This document shows, one piece after another, positions 34,078-45,529 of a stretch of DNA of 64,000 bases. A model generated the notes under the pieces. It was given only the letters and a program-made list of their open reading frames with translations. It did no database searches and had not been told where the DNA came from. The DNA comes from Sparassis latifolia (Eukaryota; Basidiomycota; Agaricomycetes; Polyporales; Sparassidaceae). Position numbers and translations under genes: made by a program. The stretch lies in contig CM031558.1 of assembly GCA_018466975.1 (NCBI GenBank), positions 558,001 through 622,000 on the forward strand, read 5' to 3'. Each line of letters begins with the position of its first letter. The stretch's first letter is position 1.

Positions 34078-36272
34078 ATGACTAGCGGTGCCACTGCTCA
34101 GAATGCGTTCATCGTCACTCCTCGCGAGAACGACCCGTACAGCTACCAAGCTGGCTTTGGAAACCGTTTTGCCTCAGAGGCCATGTTCGCCTAGTTATGT
34201 CATCTCTCGTCATTGTCGCTGATATGAGTGCCCTCAGTCCGGGTACTCTGCCTCTCGCCCAGAACAGCCCGAAGAAAGTCAAGTACGATCTGTACACCGA
34301 GTGTGTAAGTAGTGCCTGCCGTCCGTGCGTCTGAAACAATGTTGAGAATGTCTATAGATCAATGGCACTTCCTTTGTCGCTCCGCGCTCCCAGAATCAGT
34401 TCACGTATGTCACAGGCGTACTCTGAAGACTAAGTCGTGCTGACACTTGGCCCTATAGGTGGATGTATCGCATGCGCCCGTCTGTAGCCCACAATGGCTT
34501 CCGCAGGCTCCCGGACAATCCGGATGTAAGGCTTACAGTCCGTAACTCATTTTCCTGAGCACTAACGCTTGCGGCCCTAGCTCGAGGCGAACTTCCACCC
34601 GTCCAATCCTCGTGTGCACTTCAGCCCCACCCAGCTTGCCTGGAGTCCTCTGGACATCCCGCCCGCTAACCAGAAAGTCGACTTTGTCGCCGGGTTGAAG
34701 ACGCTCGCCGGCAGCGGAGACCCGACGACTCGCGAGGGCCTTGCGACGCACGTCTATGCTGCGAACATGTCCATGGAGAAGACGGCCTTCTGCAACGCCG
34801 ATGGCGACATGTTGATCTTGCCGCAGCTGGGCAGGTTGGATATACAGACTGAATTCGGAAAGTGGGCGATGATTATGGTCATTTGTGTTGACTTCGCTGA
34901 GTAGGCTGGCTAGGCTTATGGTTCGCCCCGGAGAACTTGTCGTTGTCCAGCGTGGGATCAAATGGAAGGTCAGTATGGGCTTATAGATCTCGGACGTTGC
35001 GCTGAAGGACCGTTCCCAAGGTTGCCTTACCTGACGGTCATGCACGTGGCTGTGAGCTAGTATGAATGTTGCGAGGTGATGCGTACTGACAGGCGTTGTA
35101 GATGTTCAAGAAATCTTCGGTTCTCACTACGAGCTTCCGGAATTGGGCCCTATAGGTGCAAATGGCCTTGCCAACCCTCGTGACTTCGAAAGTCCGGTTG
35201 CCAGTTTCGATATCGACCAATCTCCGTGGGCCAGTAAGCATTTGAAGGATCTCGTTTGCGTTTGTCTTGCTGACATACTTGATTCTCAGTCATTTATAAG
35301 TAGGTGGAAGCGCTCTGTGTAGGAGCAGCAGTAATTGATATTACAAACACAGGGTCGGCGGACAACTCTTTGTGTGTAACCAGGACCACACGCCGTTCGA
35401 CGTGGTCGCCTGGCATGGGAAGTGGGTCCTTCACGCATCTGAAACCTGATATCACCACTCAGATGGCCGTGCCTCCAGCTATATTCCGTACAAGTACGAC
35501 CTCGACAAGTTCGCAGCCATGGGCAGCATCCTCAAGGATCACGCCGACCCGTCCATCTATTGTGTTCTCACTGCAAAGTCGAAGACGCCCTCGGCCCCTT
35601 TGGTCGACTTCGCGATCATCAGCCCGCGCTGGGACGTGACCAAAAACACCTTCCGCCCCGCGGTTAGTAACGCTTCTTGGACTCATCGATGCCTATGCTG
35701 ATATGATGTGTTTCTAGCATTACCATCGCAACTGCGCGACGGAGATGCTGGGTATGATCCATGGTTCCTATCGAGCGCGCAATGAGGCGTTGGTTACCGG
35801 ATCATTTAGCCACGAGTCGGGATTTTGCCCTCACGGTGGTCTGTCCACCTTCCAAACATTGCAACTTCAGCGTGGCTGATTATGTGCACAGTGTCTTATG
35901 AAGAGTTCAAGGCGGGCAGAGAGGCCCCGGAGACCCCCCAGGTAGTCCACGCTGACACTCTCAGTGAATACACGCCGATACTTCGTGGTGTATGCCTCGG
36001 ACTCACACCTCTTGCACCTTTCAGTGATCGTGTTCGAGTCGTGCCTGCAGACTACTCTGACAGACTTCGCGATGAACCGGTCTGGCAAGCTACACGGTGC
36101 GACTCCCCCTACTTTCCCCCCTCTTCTATGTCTTCCGTATGGCTGATGGTGGTGCGCAGAACATGACCCTGCGATGTGGAAGGACATGAAGGCCCAGTTC
36201 CTCGATCACGTCTCTGAGATCAATGCCGACCTTCAGGCTGCCGGTCTTCCCAAGCTCGGGGCGAAGTTGTGA
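34078..36272 (+). CDS. hmgA: Homogentisate 1,2-dioxygenase, copy A
   Basis: Non-haem Fe(II) enzyme that opens the ring of homogentisate to 4-maleylacetoacetate in tyrosine/phenylalanine breakdown; cytosolic. Fifteen exons keep one frame: 34078-34184, 34238-34304, 34358-34404, 34459-34525, 34581-34861, 34914-34968, 35021-35051, 35102-35233, 35290-35299 (a 10-base micro-exon), 35353-35421, 35479-35662, 35718-35838, 35892-35963, 36025-36096 and 36160-36272. Family blocks: [70 protein letters not shown]. Metal ligands are expected at H of YHRN, E of CATEM and H of CPHG. Oddity: the usual glycine-rich loop before CPHG (GGF-PGG-SLH type) is replaced by an unusual sequence, also in copy B. Confidence 0.88.
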
Positions 36273-37350
36273 GTGATGTATCTGCTGAGTCGTCTCCATC
36301 GGAATATCCAGATAGTTGCGGAAGAATTGTATTACGTATCTCTTCGAGTCTCCGAGCTTTCATAGCTCGAGTCAATCTGTTCCGAAGGTCCAAATTAGGA
36401 GTGTTGGAAAGAACATGCTGAAGAAGTCGCTTCCAGCTTTCAACCGGCAGGACGTCTATGATGAGCTAGAGAGATCTGTTCCACGACATGCCAACTGCCC
36501 GTTCACCGTGCGCTTGACTTCACTTGCAGATGCATCGCAGGGTGTGACTCAGGCTTGTTAACCAGCCTCTGATAGATGGAAGAATGAGTCATTAGACCCA
36601 CCATCGGTGGCCGATAGTTTGTTTGACAGCGTGATATCGCTTGCAAGTGCCTTGGCTTACGTGCGAGAGCGGCTCGGAGCGTGCATAGCTTAGTTGGATC
36701 ATAGAGACATTATCAATCCCGATTTCGGGATAATGTTCAATACTTGAAAACGGACTGTCGATGATTGGTGTAGTGTAGTCGTATACCCAAGCATAACGTG
36801 GAAAAATCTACAAATTTTCGGTGTGTGGGCTGGCGTCCAGGTGAGCGCGACCAGAATGCTAGTGACGCGCATATTCTCGACATTGAATCTCAATCACGAA
36901 GATGTCCCTAAACAGATGTAACGTCTGAAAATGTGAGCTCATCGTTGGCTTTGACCTCCTTGCAGTACTGCCTGCCCCTCAACAAGGGGCAACGACTACT
37001 ACAGTTGCCAACTTCGGACCATGGTGTCAGAGGTGCCGTGCCGTCTTCGCGCCCATGGTCACGGTGACTGTGCTACGTCCGCCCACGAAACTTCGCGTCT
37101 TACGGCTCGCACAACCATGTGGCGACGGTCCTGCTAGTCTCATCTACAAATTTTGCATGCAAGCAAGAAATGGCTCCCATGAAAATGGGCAATAGATACT
37201 CTGCGGATGTACAGCATGGTCCACCGTACACGACTCGGAAGTCAAGGCTCACAACTCAAAGTAGACTGGCTGTCGACGTTCGGGAAGAGACTACCGCAGT
37301 GCAAGCCTTTCGGTATCGAGCTGTGAGAGTGATGCACGATAAAGCAGAGC

Positions 37351-37402
37351 GCCTGCGCTGGGTATGCACCTACACTAATTCAGGTGCGTTACCAGCGCAG
37401 GC
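37351..37402. repeat. Long hairpin
   Basis: GCCTGCGCTGG at the start pairs perfectly with CCAGCGCAGGC at the end. Inside, GCACCT pairs with AGGTGC. About 17 base pairs in 52 bases. Confidence 0.8.
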
Positions 37403-37442
37403 ACCCGTTAGTACATGCAGGGGACGTCTTGTCCTTGGCTAT

Positions 37443-37474
37443 GCTCCGATACGCAGGGCAGATTGTATCGGAGC
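37443..37474. repeat. Hairpin
   Basis: GCTCCGATAC and GTATCGGAGC form a perfect 10-bp stem around a 12-base loop. It lies 40 bases after the hairpin at 37351-37402. Confidence 0.8.
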
Positions 37475-38239
37475 CCGGTTGCACAGTTCAGGTTTGACGA
37501 TCTCGACGTGATCGATATGTGTCGTAGCAACGTTGGCTGGGGCGTCGAAAATCCTTGCGACGGATGTTATGGTGAGTCGTACAGCGTTCGATAAGTAGGC
37601 TGCAGATGGAATTGATTGATTGGAGCTTGCAGAATGCACGTTATGACGTTTCTAGATTAGGTCATCACAAATACATCGTATTTCGGAATGTCTGACAAAC
37701 TTGCAGCAACATCCCGCCGGAGCGAGACGTCCGCAGAGGTGTATTCTCTGCTTCCAGAATTCACGAATTCATAAGTCGCAGAGCCTCAAGTTCAAGTCTC
37801 CGCGCCTGGTTTAGAGGCCAAGTTTGAAGGACGCTGCAAACGTTGTCCCATTTTCCAATCTATCTTCAATTCTCTCGATTCCATGTTCTACAGGTCTATT
37901 ATCGCGTCGTTCATTATCTCGTCCCGCTTGAAATTCATTCCTTGACACATCCTTTGTCCCATTGCAGCATGCATTTTGTGGCGGCGTCTTCCGTATGCTG
38001 TCTGCAAGCTCAACGCGGACAACGCTAGGCGCAGAAGAACGGGTAGCCGAGGAGCGGCAAGAGCGGACAAAGAATGAGCGACGCAGCTGGACGACAATAT
38101 GCAGTGGCGTCCCACGCCACATGAACAAAGCACCTTTGTCTTGCTTCACTACATTCTCCATTCAACATCCGCGAAACATGGCAACAGCAATTGCGGTGGA
38201 ACAAACAAGAGGAAGGATGCTGTGCCTGGATCCGGGAGG

Positions 38240-38248
38240 TATATAAAG
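38240..38248 (+). promoter_or_regulatory. TATA box of duplicated hypothetical gene, copy A
   Basis: TATATAAAG in the context GGGAGGTATATAAAGAGGTG. The same context, base for base, is in copy B (57564-57572, other strand). Confidence 0.7.
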
Positions 38249-38382
38249 AGGTGAATGTTGCGCCTTAGCTCCCCAGTTGCATTCCACCTTCACGTGCTCT
38301 CGATTAATCTCAACCTCAACATCGACGTCTTCCAGACACAATTCCTATACTCCACTGACAACCGCGTGAACGACGTCCGACG

Positions 38383-39047
38383 ATGCCCGTCACTCGTACA
38401 CAATATTCGACCGAACGCCACGACCCCTTGGCATCTACACCCACCAGCAGGAAGCATATGCATAGGAGCAATACCAGTGCGCTCCCTACGAACAGGACCA
38501 ATACAAACAGGACAAACAGAGCTGTACGTATCCCCACATCTTGACACAACTAGGCTCACACATGCGACAGACACATGGACGAAGTCGCCCACAACAGCAC
38601 GATACACCAATGGTAGTTCCGTCAGCTCATCCAGAAGGCCAGCTGTGTACGTGGCCCCATACACACGCATCTACTGGGGCATCCGCTTCTGCGGCGACAC
38701 AGCACTTGCAGGTACCCCCGCCGTCCGTGCGCTCGGTATATAACACCGAACCCCGGGCGAGCGGCGCACCTCATAGCGAGCCCGCTGGAGGCATGAGCAG
38801 CACACGAGGGACTGCTCATCCCAACACCGTGCCCCGGGTCGATAGACAGAACACGGGGAGCCGGCAGAGACGAAGCGAACCAAACGCACAAGGCCCACGC
38901 ACGGCCCCTTCTATGGCGGCAACAGGGACTCGTTTGCCCCCAGGGATCCGCGTATACCGCGTATACGTGATCAAGAGGGTCTGCACGCGCCAGGAGTGGC
39001 TCGGTCGGCCTTGGCGGGAGGATCAAACTGTGGGCACAGAGCGTTGA
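38383..39047 (+). CDS. Duplicated hypothetical gene, copy A
   Basis: Two exons, 38383-38523 and 38598-39047, give 196 residues. The model is supported by copy B (56768-57444), which has the same ATG context, the same intron position and the same frame. The N-terminal part starts MPVTRTQYSTERHDPLAS and is rich in Asn/Thr/Arg. The middle holds SVRSVYNTEPRASG. The best conserved part is the C-terminus: RLPPGIRVYRVYVIKRV and CTRQEWLGRPWR. I do not recognise the family. Conservation of both coding frames after long divergence suggests it is, or was, under selection. Confidence 0.55.
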
Positions 39048-39489
39048 TTCCAGCCTCTCAGCTTGTAGAGGAGAAGCAGCTCTACAGCAGAAGGTCTGCT
39101 AGGCGGCTACAGTACGTATCCTCAACATCTTTGTTCGCTCGGCACTCATCCTCTTGGCAGACGCGAAGCAGAGGGCAAGTGTGCTCCGCAGTCACTGGTT
39201 TCAGAGGTAGGCAAGCGACTGCACACTCGGAGCAGCTTTGAGAGAGATGGGGTGAGTACATTGGAAGCTGAACATAGTGCCAGACACTCATGGATTCAGG
39301 GCTATTTCAGATTGTTGAAGAATGCTGCTTGCATCAGTGGCCGAACCTTCGCTACTCCCGCACAAGAACGACAACATGCCGTGCGTATATTCTAGCAAGT
39401 TGGTTTATATAACTGGGTGCTGATACAATTTACGGACATGCGTTATAGGCATTCACTTTTCCAGGTTTCTCGCGTAGTGGTCATACATC
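39048..39489. other. Left-arm spacer
   Basis: No gene recognised between the duplicated hypothetical gene and the next weak open frame. Confidence 0.4.
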
Positions 39490-39960
39490 GTGGCCCAATG
39501 GAACCACGAAGACGAAGAGCAGTCGAACGGCCGACGAGCGCGAGCTGGTACGACGAGCGGTATCACTCGCACACTGGCTCGCGCGGGCGGCGCGGGCACT
39601 CTCACATATCCGCGCCCCGCCCTCGTCGCCCCACGCCTCGCCTACTCCACCTTGCGCAGATGGACTGCGACACAACCCAGTGCGAACGGCCCATCGGGTC
39701 GCGCGGTGAAAAACCCACCGAGGACAGTTGTGGTCACGAAGAAGCGGCCTGCGGTCATCAGAGTTGTGTCGCATGGCGCTGGACAGCAAGAGGGTGACCG
39801 CTACCCTCCGCCGGGCGCGGTCCCCGCCGATGCTCCTTGCCGGTCCACGCACCTGTTCTTCGCGAGTTTCTTGCGACGTGGATGTAACTGCATGGGACGA
39901 GGTGAAGTAGGAGTTGCATGCGAGGTGTACCCTTGGGAGCCATTGGGGCCAGGGATATGA
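39490..39960 (+). CDS. Hypothetical basic protein (doubtful)
   Basis: Open frame of 156 codons, very rich in Arg and Ala. It overlaps the block at 39661-39760 that is conserved in the right arm (about 56125-56230). In the right arm the same frame is interrupted, so coding status is doubtful. No domain recognised. Confidence 0.25.
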   Translation: MAQWNHEDEEQSNGRRARAGTTSGITRTLARAGGAGTLTYPRPALVAPRLAYSTLRRWTATQPSANGPSGRAVKNPPRTVVVTKKRPAVIRVVSHGAGQQEGDRYPPPGAVPADAPCRSTHLFFASFLRRGCNCMGRGEVGVACEVYPWEPLGPGI

Positions 39961-40100
39961 CGTGTACGCGAAGATGAATACAGCCCGCCAGTGGTCGATC
40001 GCCTGAAGACTGGCGCACAGATCTTGCCAATTTTCCGGGCCAATGCTCGGTCATTTTATCATCCAAGTTTCCTCGCGCATGGGAAGAAGTCCAGGAAACT

Positions 40101-41134
40101 ATGCCGTCGGGATGTGGCGGCGAACCCCGCAATGATGCTGAAGAATTCACCTATCGTCCTTTCACATTCCCTTCTAACCCCCATAACAACGGAGATGGGT
40201 TCATGTATTCTTCTGGGGAGAATTTCATTCCTCCTTCCGACGTCCGTGATGCTGTTACTGGACCCTATCAGATGTACGTTGCGATATATTCAGTCCTCTA
40301 CGTCCTGGTTTTAACAATAGTGTTTTCGAAGTTATGATAGGAGAATTCAACCGATGCCGAACCCTACTGGTATCGTGATGCCTGCATCTGCACAAGGGTG
40401 GAATATCAGTACGGTGCACAATGACACATGCACAATGGGTACTATCCCCCTCTGATGTTCATGCCACTCATCAGCAGGCCATTCACCATCCTCAGTATGA
40501 TCTTCCAGTGCTTCCCGCCCAACAGCCAGTCACCCGCCCGTCTATGATGTCGTTGGACATGGCCCATGTAAATCCTGCAGACACGCTTCTCACGGTTCTC
40601 CCCCACGGTAGCATCACTCCTCAGCCGCACGTCGCACCCCAGATTAACCTACCCAAGCGCTGTGAATGGGAAAATTGCGGTGCAACCCTGCTCGATACTA
40701 GCAATGCTGGTATCAAGAAACATCTACGTCAATTCCACCCCGTTGCTGACTCGAAGATTGCGTGCTGCTTGTGGTGCACAGGCAGCACCGTCTGCGAGCA
40801 CACTATGCAGCTGGTTAGAGGTCATTTAGATCTTTGGTTCGAGTGTAGAGAAGATGCCACCCCTCCGAGGACACGTTACGCGCGAAATGAGTCGGAGCCC
40901 TTAACCGACATCCAACGGCGCGGCACTGGGCGCAGATCATGCCTCTCCGTTCTTCCTGCGACTCCCAGCATATGGGCGACGGATCGGCGCTCACGGCTAG
41001 TAACCGCGGACAACAGGTGCTCGACAGAGGAAGAACGTGTTGCTGAACAAGTGAGGCGTGTCTTATTCGCTGAGTGTGGCTCGCGGGATATCATACTGAG
41101 TACGTTTCTCCTAACACATGTTCTATGTAGCTGA
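40101..41134 (+). CDS. Putative zinc-finger-like protein, 3' end unresolved
   Basis: Exon 1 starts at the ATG at 40101 (MPSGCGGEPRNDAEEFTYRP) and ends near 40273. An intron to about 40338 and a second from about 40410 to 40474 join it to a long exon. That exon has a finger-like C-x4-C-x12-H-x4-H motif (CEWENC, then KKHLRQFH), followed by a second cluster (CCLWCTGSTVCEH). The exon probably ends at the donor near 40813. One further exon may start near 41162, but I could not settle the 3' part, so the end given is only the end of the open frame. It lies just inside the left arm of the duplication and has no counterpart in the right arm. Confidence 0.5.
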
Positions 41135-42564
41135 GGCACTCATGATGATGTTTATTATAGACATGTCATCTTATACGGGTTCATGCATTCCAAGATCGAC
41201 ATCGACCCACTCGATGAGTGCCATGATGTGTTCGATTGTCTTCGCTTTTTGTCTATCCTGGATGACTCCAAGCACCAACATGTCAACTACTGCATCGTCT
41301 GCAAGCCCGTTACTGGACTTCCTAACTCATACTGAGGCGTCACTCCGGTCCGCATGTCCTCTCACTTTTCGCATAAATTATCTGACGAGGCCTTCCTTAG
41401 CACTGCTGCTCGATACATGTGGCTCCGAGTTTCCGCACTGGATCAGGATGCGCCCAATCTCGATCAGCTCGTGGAAAGGATCAGGGATGCAATATGAGTT
41501 GGTACGCTCCGTATTATCTTCACTGCACTGTTCAGCGTTGTGATTGGGTCTTCATTGCAGTACTGTACTCTGTACTTAACAGCGGAGTTGAGCGAATGTG
41601 TGCGCTTGCGGTCGGGTTGGACTGCTGGAGAGAGATTCATCGTCGTGCTCAGCGTATGCGATGGCGGCGGATCTTCGGCGGTGAATGATGGATTGTTGTT
41701 GTAGTGTATAACTGGTCTGTTCGTGTTCGGGCCTTTCGTTCGTAGCATCCCGTCTTCCTAATCAGACGTGGATATAAAATACTTAATTCTCGGTGCAGTG
41801 AGCGATGCTCGGAAGGACTGTATTCATGGTTGTGAGGACGAGGATTTTAAAGTTCAAACTGGCAGGTGTTCGGCAGTCTGGAAGCTGGCGATGGGTCCGT
41901 CGTCGCGGGGGAGTGAGTTGTTATGTCCTTCATCTCAGCAGCGACTCGAATTCGAATTCGAATTCCCGGAGATGGCTCGCTGTCACTTGTACGTTACGAA
42001 CAGCCCTCTGCGGTCCGTCTGCTCTCGACCACATATAGTGCCAGCCGGCGACAAAAGACACTACCCTTCGCGACGTGCGCGTACCTGCGCGTACGGGACT
42101 CATGCCAGTCAACGACGTTCTCGACGAGGCAAATATAGCGCTTTGTATAGCGCCCAATAAATTTAAATATCAAATGAGGACGTGACGGGTGCCTTGGTTG
42201 CGCCGGCGTCTCGGTCTGCCATCGCGCGAGCTGCAAATGTGCCTCGCTCTGCGGTCTGCGGGGTGAACTCGTGCGAGAATTCGAAGACGAAAGCCCTGGA
42301 AGGAAGGATACTTCCCACAGAGGAGATCGAGGGGCTCGAGTCGGGACCGAGAGAAGGAAACGTTGAACGGACATTTCATTATCGCCATGGAGATCCAGCG
42401 TCCGCGTGCAGCAGAATCAACACCATCACCCCCCGCCAGCCTTTTCAGCTCGCCCGCCCTCTGCTCTTTCCACCTCTCTCCCCTCCTTCGCCCTCACCTG
42501 CCCGCCCCGGGCACTCACACTCCTTCTCTTCCCTCCTTTGCCCTCGCCGACGATACCTGCAGAC
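41135..42564. other. Mostly intergenic stretch
   Basis: The first part may hold 3' exons of the gene before it (open frame to 41543). A short (CGAATT)n run lies at 41946-41963. The rest up to the LPMO gene shows CT-rich sequence from about 42420, typical of a fungal promoter/5' untranslated region. Confidence 0.45.
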
Positions 42565-44781
42565 ATGTTCTCCGCGTACCCCGTCCTCCTCGCCCTCGCG
42601 AGCCTCACCCCGCTCGCGTCCGCGCATGCTGGTACGTGGCGAGCGAACTCGATGCTGGCTTATTTTGACGCGTCGCCCGCAGCTTTCTTTCACCCCAGTA
42701 TGTGGGGATTCAACGTCACCGCACAGACTTTCTCCTACGACAACCGTCCCGTGGTCCCTCTCATGAACATGCCCTTCGATGAGTGGTGGTTCGTGAGTAC
42801 CTGTCTCAATAAATTTGGGGCCCCTAGTGCATTGGAGCGACACCTGTTGTCTCATACCGGACACCCGTAAACCCATCGCTTCAGCACCGCCGTCTATGCA
42901 CGCCTGCAGACACTAATGGGTCGGGAGATATCGGTCGTTTGTGAATTCCACCCCCATCTCTCGCCTCTCATAACACTGTCATTAATGCGCAACTACTGAC
43001 GCGCCGTCCCCCAGCACGGATACAAATCCTATCCGCCCAACCCAGGCGACATCTTTGAGCTCCCCGCAGGCCAGGCAGCCAACACTGAGATCGCATGCGA
43101 CAAGGGCCTCACCTCCTGGTGGGCCTCCTCCGAAGGGTACGCCTTCCACTTCTCATATTCTCCTTCCCATCTTTCGTACTCTCCCTCTTGTATTTCCCCG
43201 CCTCATATCACCGTGTCCAATTCTCGCGTTTCCTCTTCCTTTTCTCATTTTCCTCTCCCTCCCGTATTTCGCATTCCCCCAATTCCTGGTCTCCCTCTCT
43301 GCGTATCCGCTAACTCGCCCACCCGGCGCACAGAGGCAACAGCGGATTCCCGACGGACAGCCCCTGCCTGGGACAACCCACCACCGAGTACCACACCCTC
43401 GGGATCGACGACCTCGGCGGGTGCGCGCTCTCGATCGCATACAACTCGAATGCGGACGCGGTGCAGCCCACGGATTTTACGATATTCAGCGTGAACCAGA
43501 CGTGCGTATGGTACCTGAACACGGCGTTCGAGGTCCCCGCGGGCATGCCGCCCTGCCCCGACGGCGGGTGCATCTGCCAGTGGCACTGGATACATACTGT
43601 GAGTCTGCGCCCCGCCCTCGACTTGCAGAGGGAGAGCGCTGATGGCGGTGCCAATTTGGTGTGACAGCCCGATGCCGGTTCGGAACAGAGTGCGCGATCT
43701 GCGTTTGTGGTGGTACGCTGCGCGACGCTGACCGCCGACTTGTCTTCTAGTGTACTTGATCCCCTTCCGGTGCGAGGTCACAGGCTCCACGAGCAACACC
43801 GCCATCGGGACACAGATGCTGCCCAGACGGTGCGCTAACCGTCCCCGTCGTATGATTACGCTAAGTTGTGTTCTTCAGGTGCGGCGCGGACCCGGCTAAC
43901 GGCCGCCCCGACGCGACCCCGGGCAACTGCACGGTCGGGCCCAAGTACCCGATGTATTGGGACCAGGCGGAAGAGAATAACGTGCGTGTCTCTACCTTCT
44001 GTTCTGTAACGCTCCATTTTTTACGTTCCCTCCTACACTTTCCACCCGACCTTTCTGCACTTTTGTCCCCGATCGCTTTTGAAATCACTGACGCACCGTC
44101 TCCACCCCGCGCAGATGTTCGAAGGTATCTACTCCCCGCCGCTCTATAAAGACCTCTACGGCTTCGCCGACGGCGCGCAGACCGACATCTTCCAGAACGC
44201 GTATATCTCTTCCCTCGGGCCTGGCTCTGGCTCTGGTGGAGCTACCTCCACGCCTGCTGCCGCGCCGACGTCCACGCCTGCCGCGTCGCCCACGTCCACG
44301 CCTGCCGCGTCGCCTACGACCACGCCTGCCGCATCGCCCACGTCCACTCCCGCGGCAGCGCCGCCGATCTCTGACACCCCGCCCCTCGCCCGACCCGTCC
44401 TCGACACCCGCTCCGTCCCCGTTAACTCTCCCGACTCCTCACCCTCAGTGGCGCCGTCGTCCTCACCAGTCGTTCCACCGGCAGCCGTCGTCCAGTCCAG
44501 CTCTGCGCCCGCGCCCGTGGAGACCCCGGACGCCGCGTCCAGCCCGAGCGTCACTTCCAGCCCCCCGAGTAGCACGCCGACGGTGTCGCTCGCACCGTCG
44601 AGCACGCAAAAGTGGTATGTCACGCGTCGTCGTTCTTGACTCTCTTTTTCCCGATCCATAGGCTGACGCGTGTTTTTGCGCATATAGCCGGGCGCGCCCG
44701 TCTGGCGCGTCGTCCAAGAAGCGCCGCTCTGCGCTCCGACAGCATAAGCGCCACCACGTGCGCGACATTTCCTTCCACTGA
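42565..44781 (+). CDS. AA14-like lytic polysaccharide monooxygenase
   Basis: Secreted copper enzyme expected to cut wood polysaccharides oxidatively (AA14 members act on xylan coating cellulose). Nine exons keep one frame: 42565-42631, 42683-42792, 43015-43136, 43334-43598, 43668-43689, 43751-43829, 43879-43981, 44115-44614 and 44688-44781, giving 453 residues. The signal peptide is [20 protein letters not shown]. The mature chain starts with His ([15 protein letters not shown]), as the copper His-brace needs. The first intron interrupts the codon two residues after that His. [18 protein letters not shown] offers the second His. [12 protein letters not shown] and [11 protein letters not shown] are further family-like blocks. 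The C-terminus is a Ser/Thr/Pro linker with eight-residue repeats and a basic end. No carbohydrate-binding module is seen. Confidence 0.85.
44246..44365 (+). repeat. 24-bp coding tandem repeat in the LPMO linker
   Basis: About five units of 24 bases encode TSTPAASP with small changes ([15 protein letters not shown]). The repeat lengthens the Pro/Thr/Ser linker and is likely to vary in copy number between strains. Confidence 0.8.
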
Positions 44782-45529
44782 GCACGCAGGCGTGCCCGCG
44801 ATACCCTACCCGTTTGCACTCGCTGCGCGGCCGCTGCGGGCTTGACGCGCTGCTGTGCGGGCGTGTCTCGTCGTGTCTTTTTTCGCGCTCCTACTCGCTC
44901 GCCCACATCGTTATTCTGTCCTGTTCGTTTCTTTTCGTTGCTCGGTCTCGTTCTGTTTGTCCTGTGCCATCTGTGATGTGCCCCGTGGGCGTGTGCGCAC
45001 GGTATACCCCCACCCACCCATACGCCTCCTTCGTCTACTCTCCTGCCCCCCCGCGTCGTTCCCCACCCTTCTCCTTCGTCGCGTTTGATTGATTACCGCG
45101 TGTCCGAGTCTGTCGCTTTCGGTCGCTGTTTGCGGGGGAGTATGTAGTAGTATGTAGTGCTGGCTTGCTACTGGCATTACTCTTCCTTGCAATTGCGTTT
45201 GCTTTTGCGGTAGGCTGTATCATGTATTGTCAGCGCTGGTTCTGTTTTCGCGTTATAGCGGGTCTTCGTGCGATGGTGTCAGTGTGCGTAAGCAAGAAAT
45301 ATTCGTAAGTCAGAGTTGTGAAAGACGAGTAACATGGCCTCGAATATATGGACGACAGAAACAACGCACCTGATTAGGAAGCTCGATTACCCCATTGGAA
45401 AAAGAAGACCTACGTCATTCCCTGTCAATCTGCCTGAGCGTTACTTCGTTCTCTGTCCCAGTGCCAGATGGATATATAAGAGACCAGACCGCAGAAAATG
45501 AGGCACCTCTTCTTTCTCTTTCCCCCACC
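44782..45529. other. Intergenic stretch
   Basis: 3' flank of the LPMO gene and promoter of the ankyrin gene. TATATAAGAG at about 45473-45482 is a probable TATA box, about 50 bases before the ATG at 45530. No other structure. Confidence 0.5.

Larger units (their letters stand above)
36273..38239. other. Left-arm spacer with strong hairpins
   Basis: No gene I can support. Weak homology with 57580-59650 shows it belongs to the inverted duplication, for example CATGCATTTTGT and TAGTGTAGTCGTAT. Hairpins: 36706-36733 (CATTAT...TCCCGA / TCGGGATAATG), 37351-37402 and 37443-37474. Confidence 0.5.
32690..40095 (+). repeat. Large inverted duplication, left arm
   Basis: This arm is homologous, in reverse orientation, to 55918-62940. 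Matching landmarks in order: a short block at 32765-32970 (ATGAGATGATTTCTCTGAAA), the whole HGD gene, a hypothetical gene at 38383-39047, a block around 39661-39760 (CTGCGACACAACCC) and a block around 39995-40095 (CAGATCTTGCC). Exons are well conserved. Introns and spacers have drifted, so the duplication is old. Exact ends were judged by eye. Confidence 0.85.

Noticed and set aside
44156..44785. Minus-strand frame of 209 codons and other long frames over the LPMO linker
   Set aside because: They arise from the GC-rich 24-bp repeats of the linker on the opposite strand.
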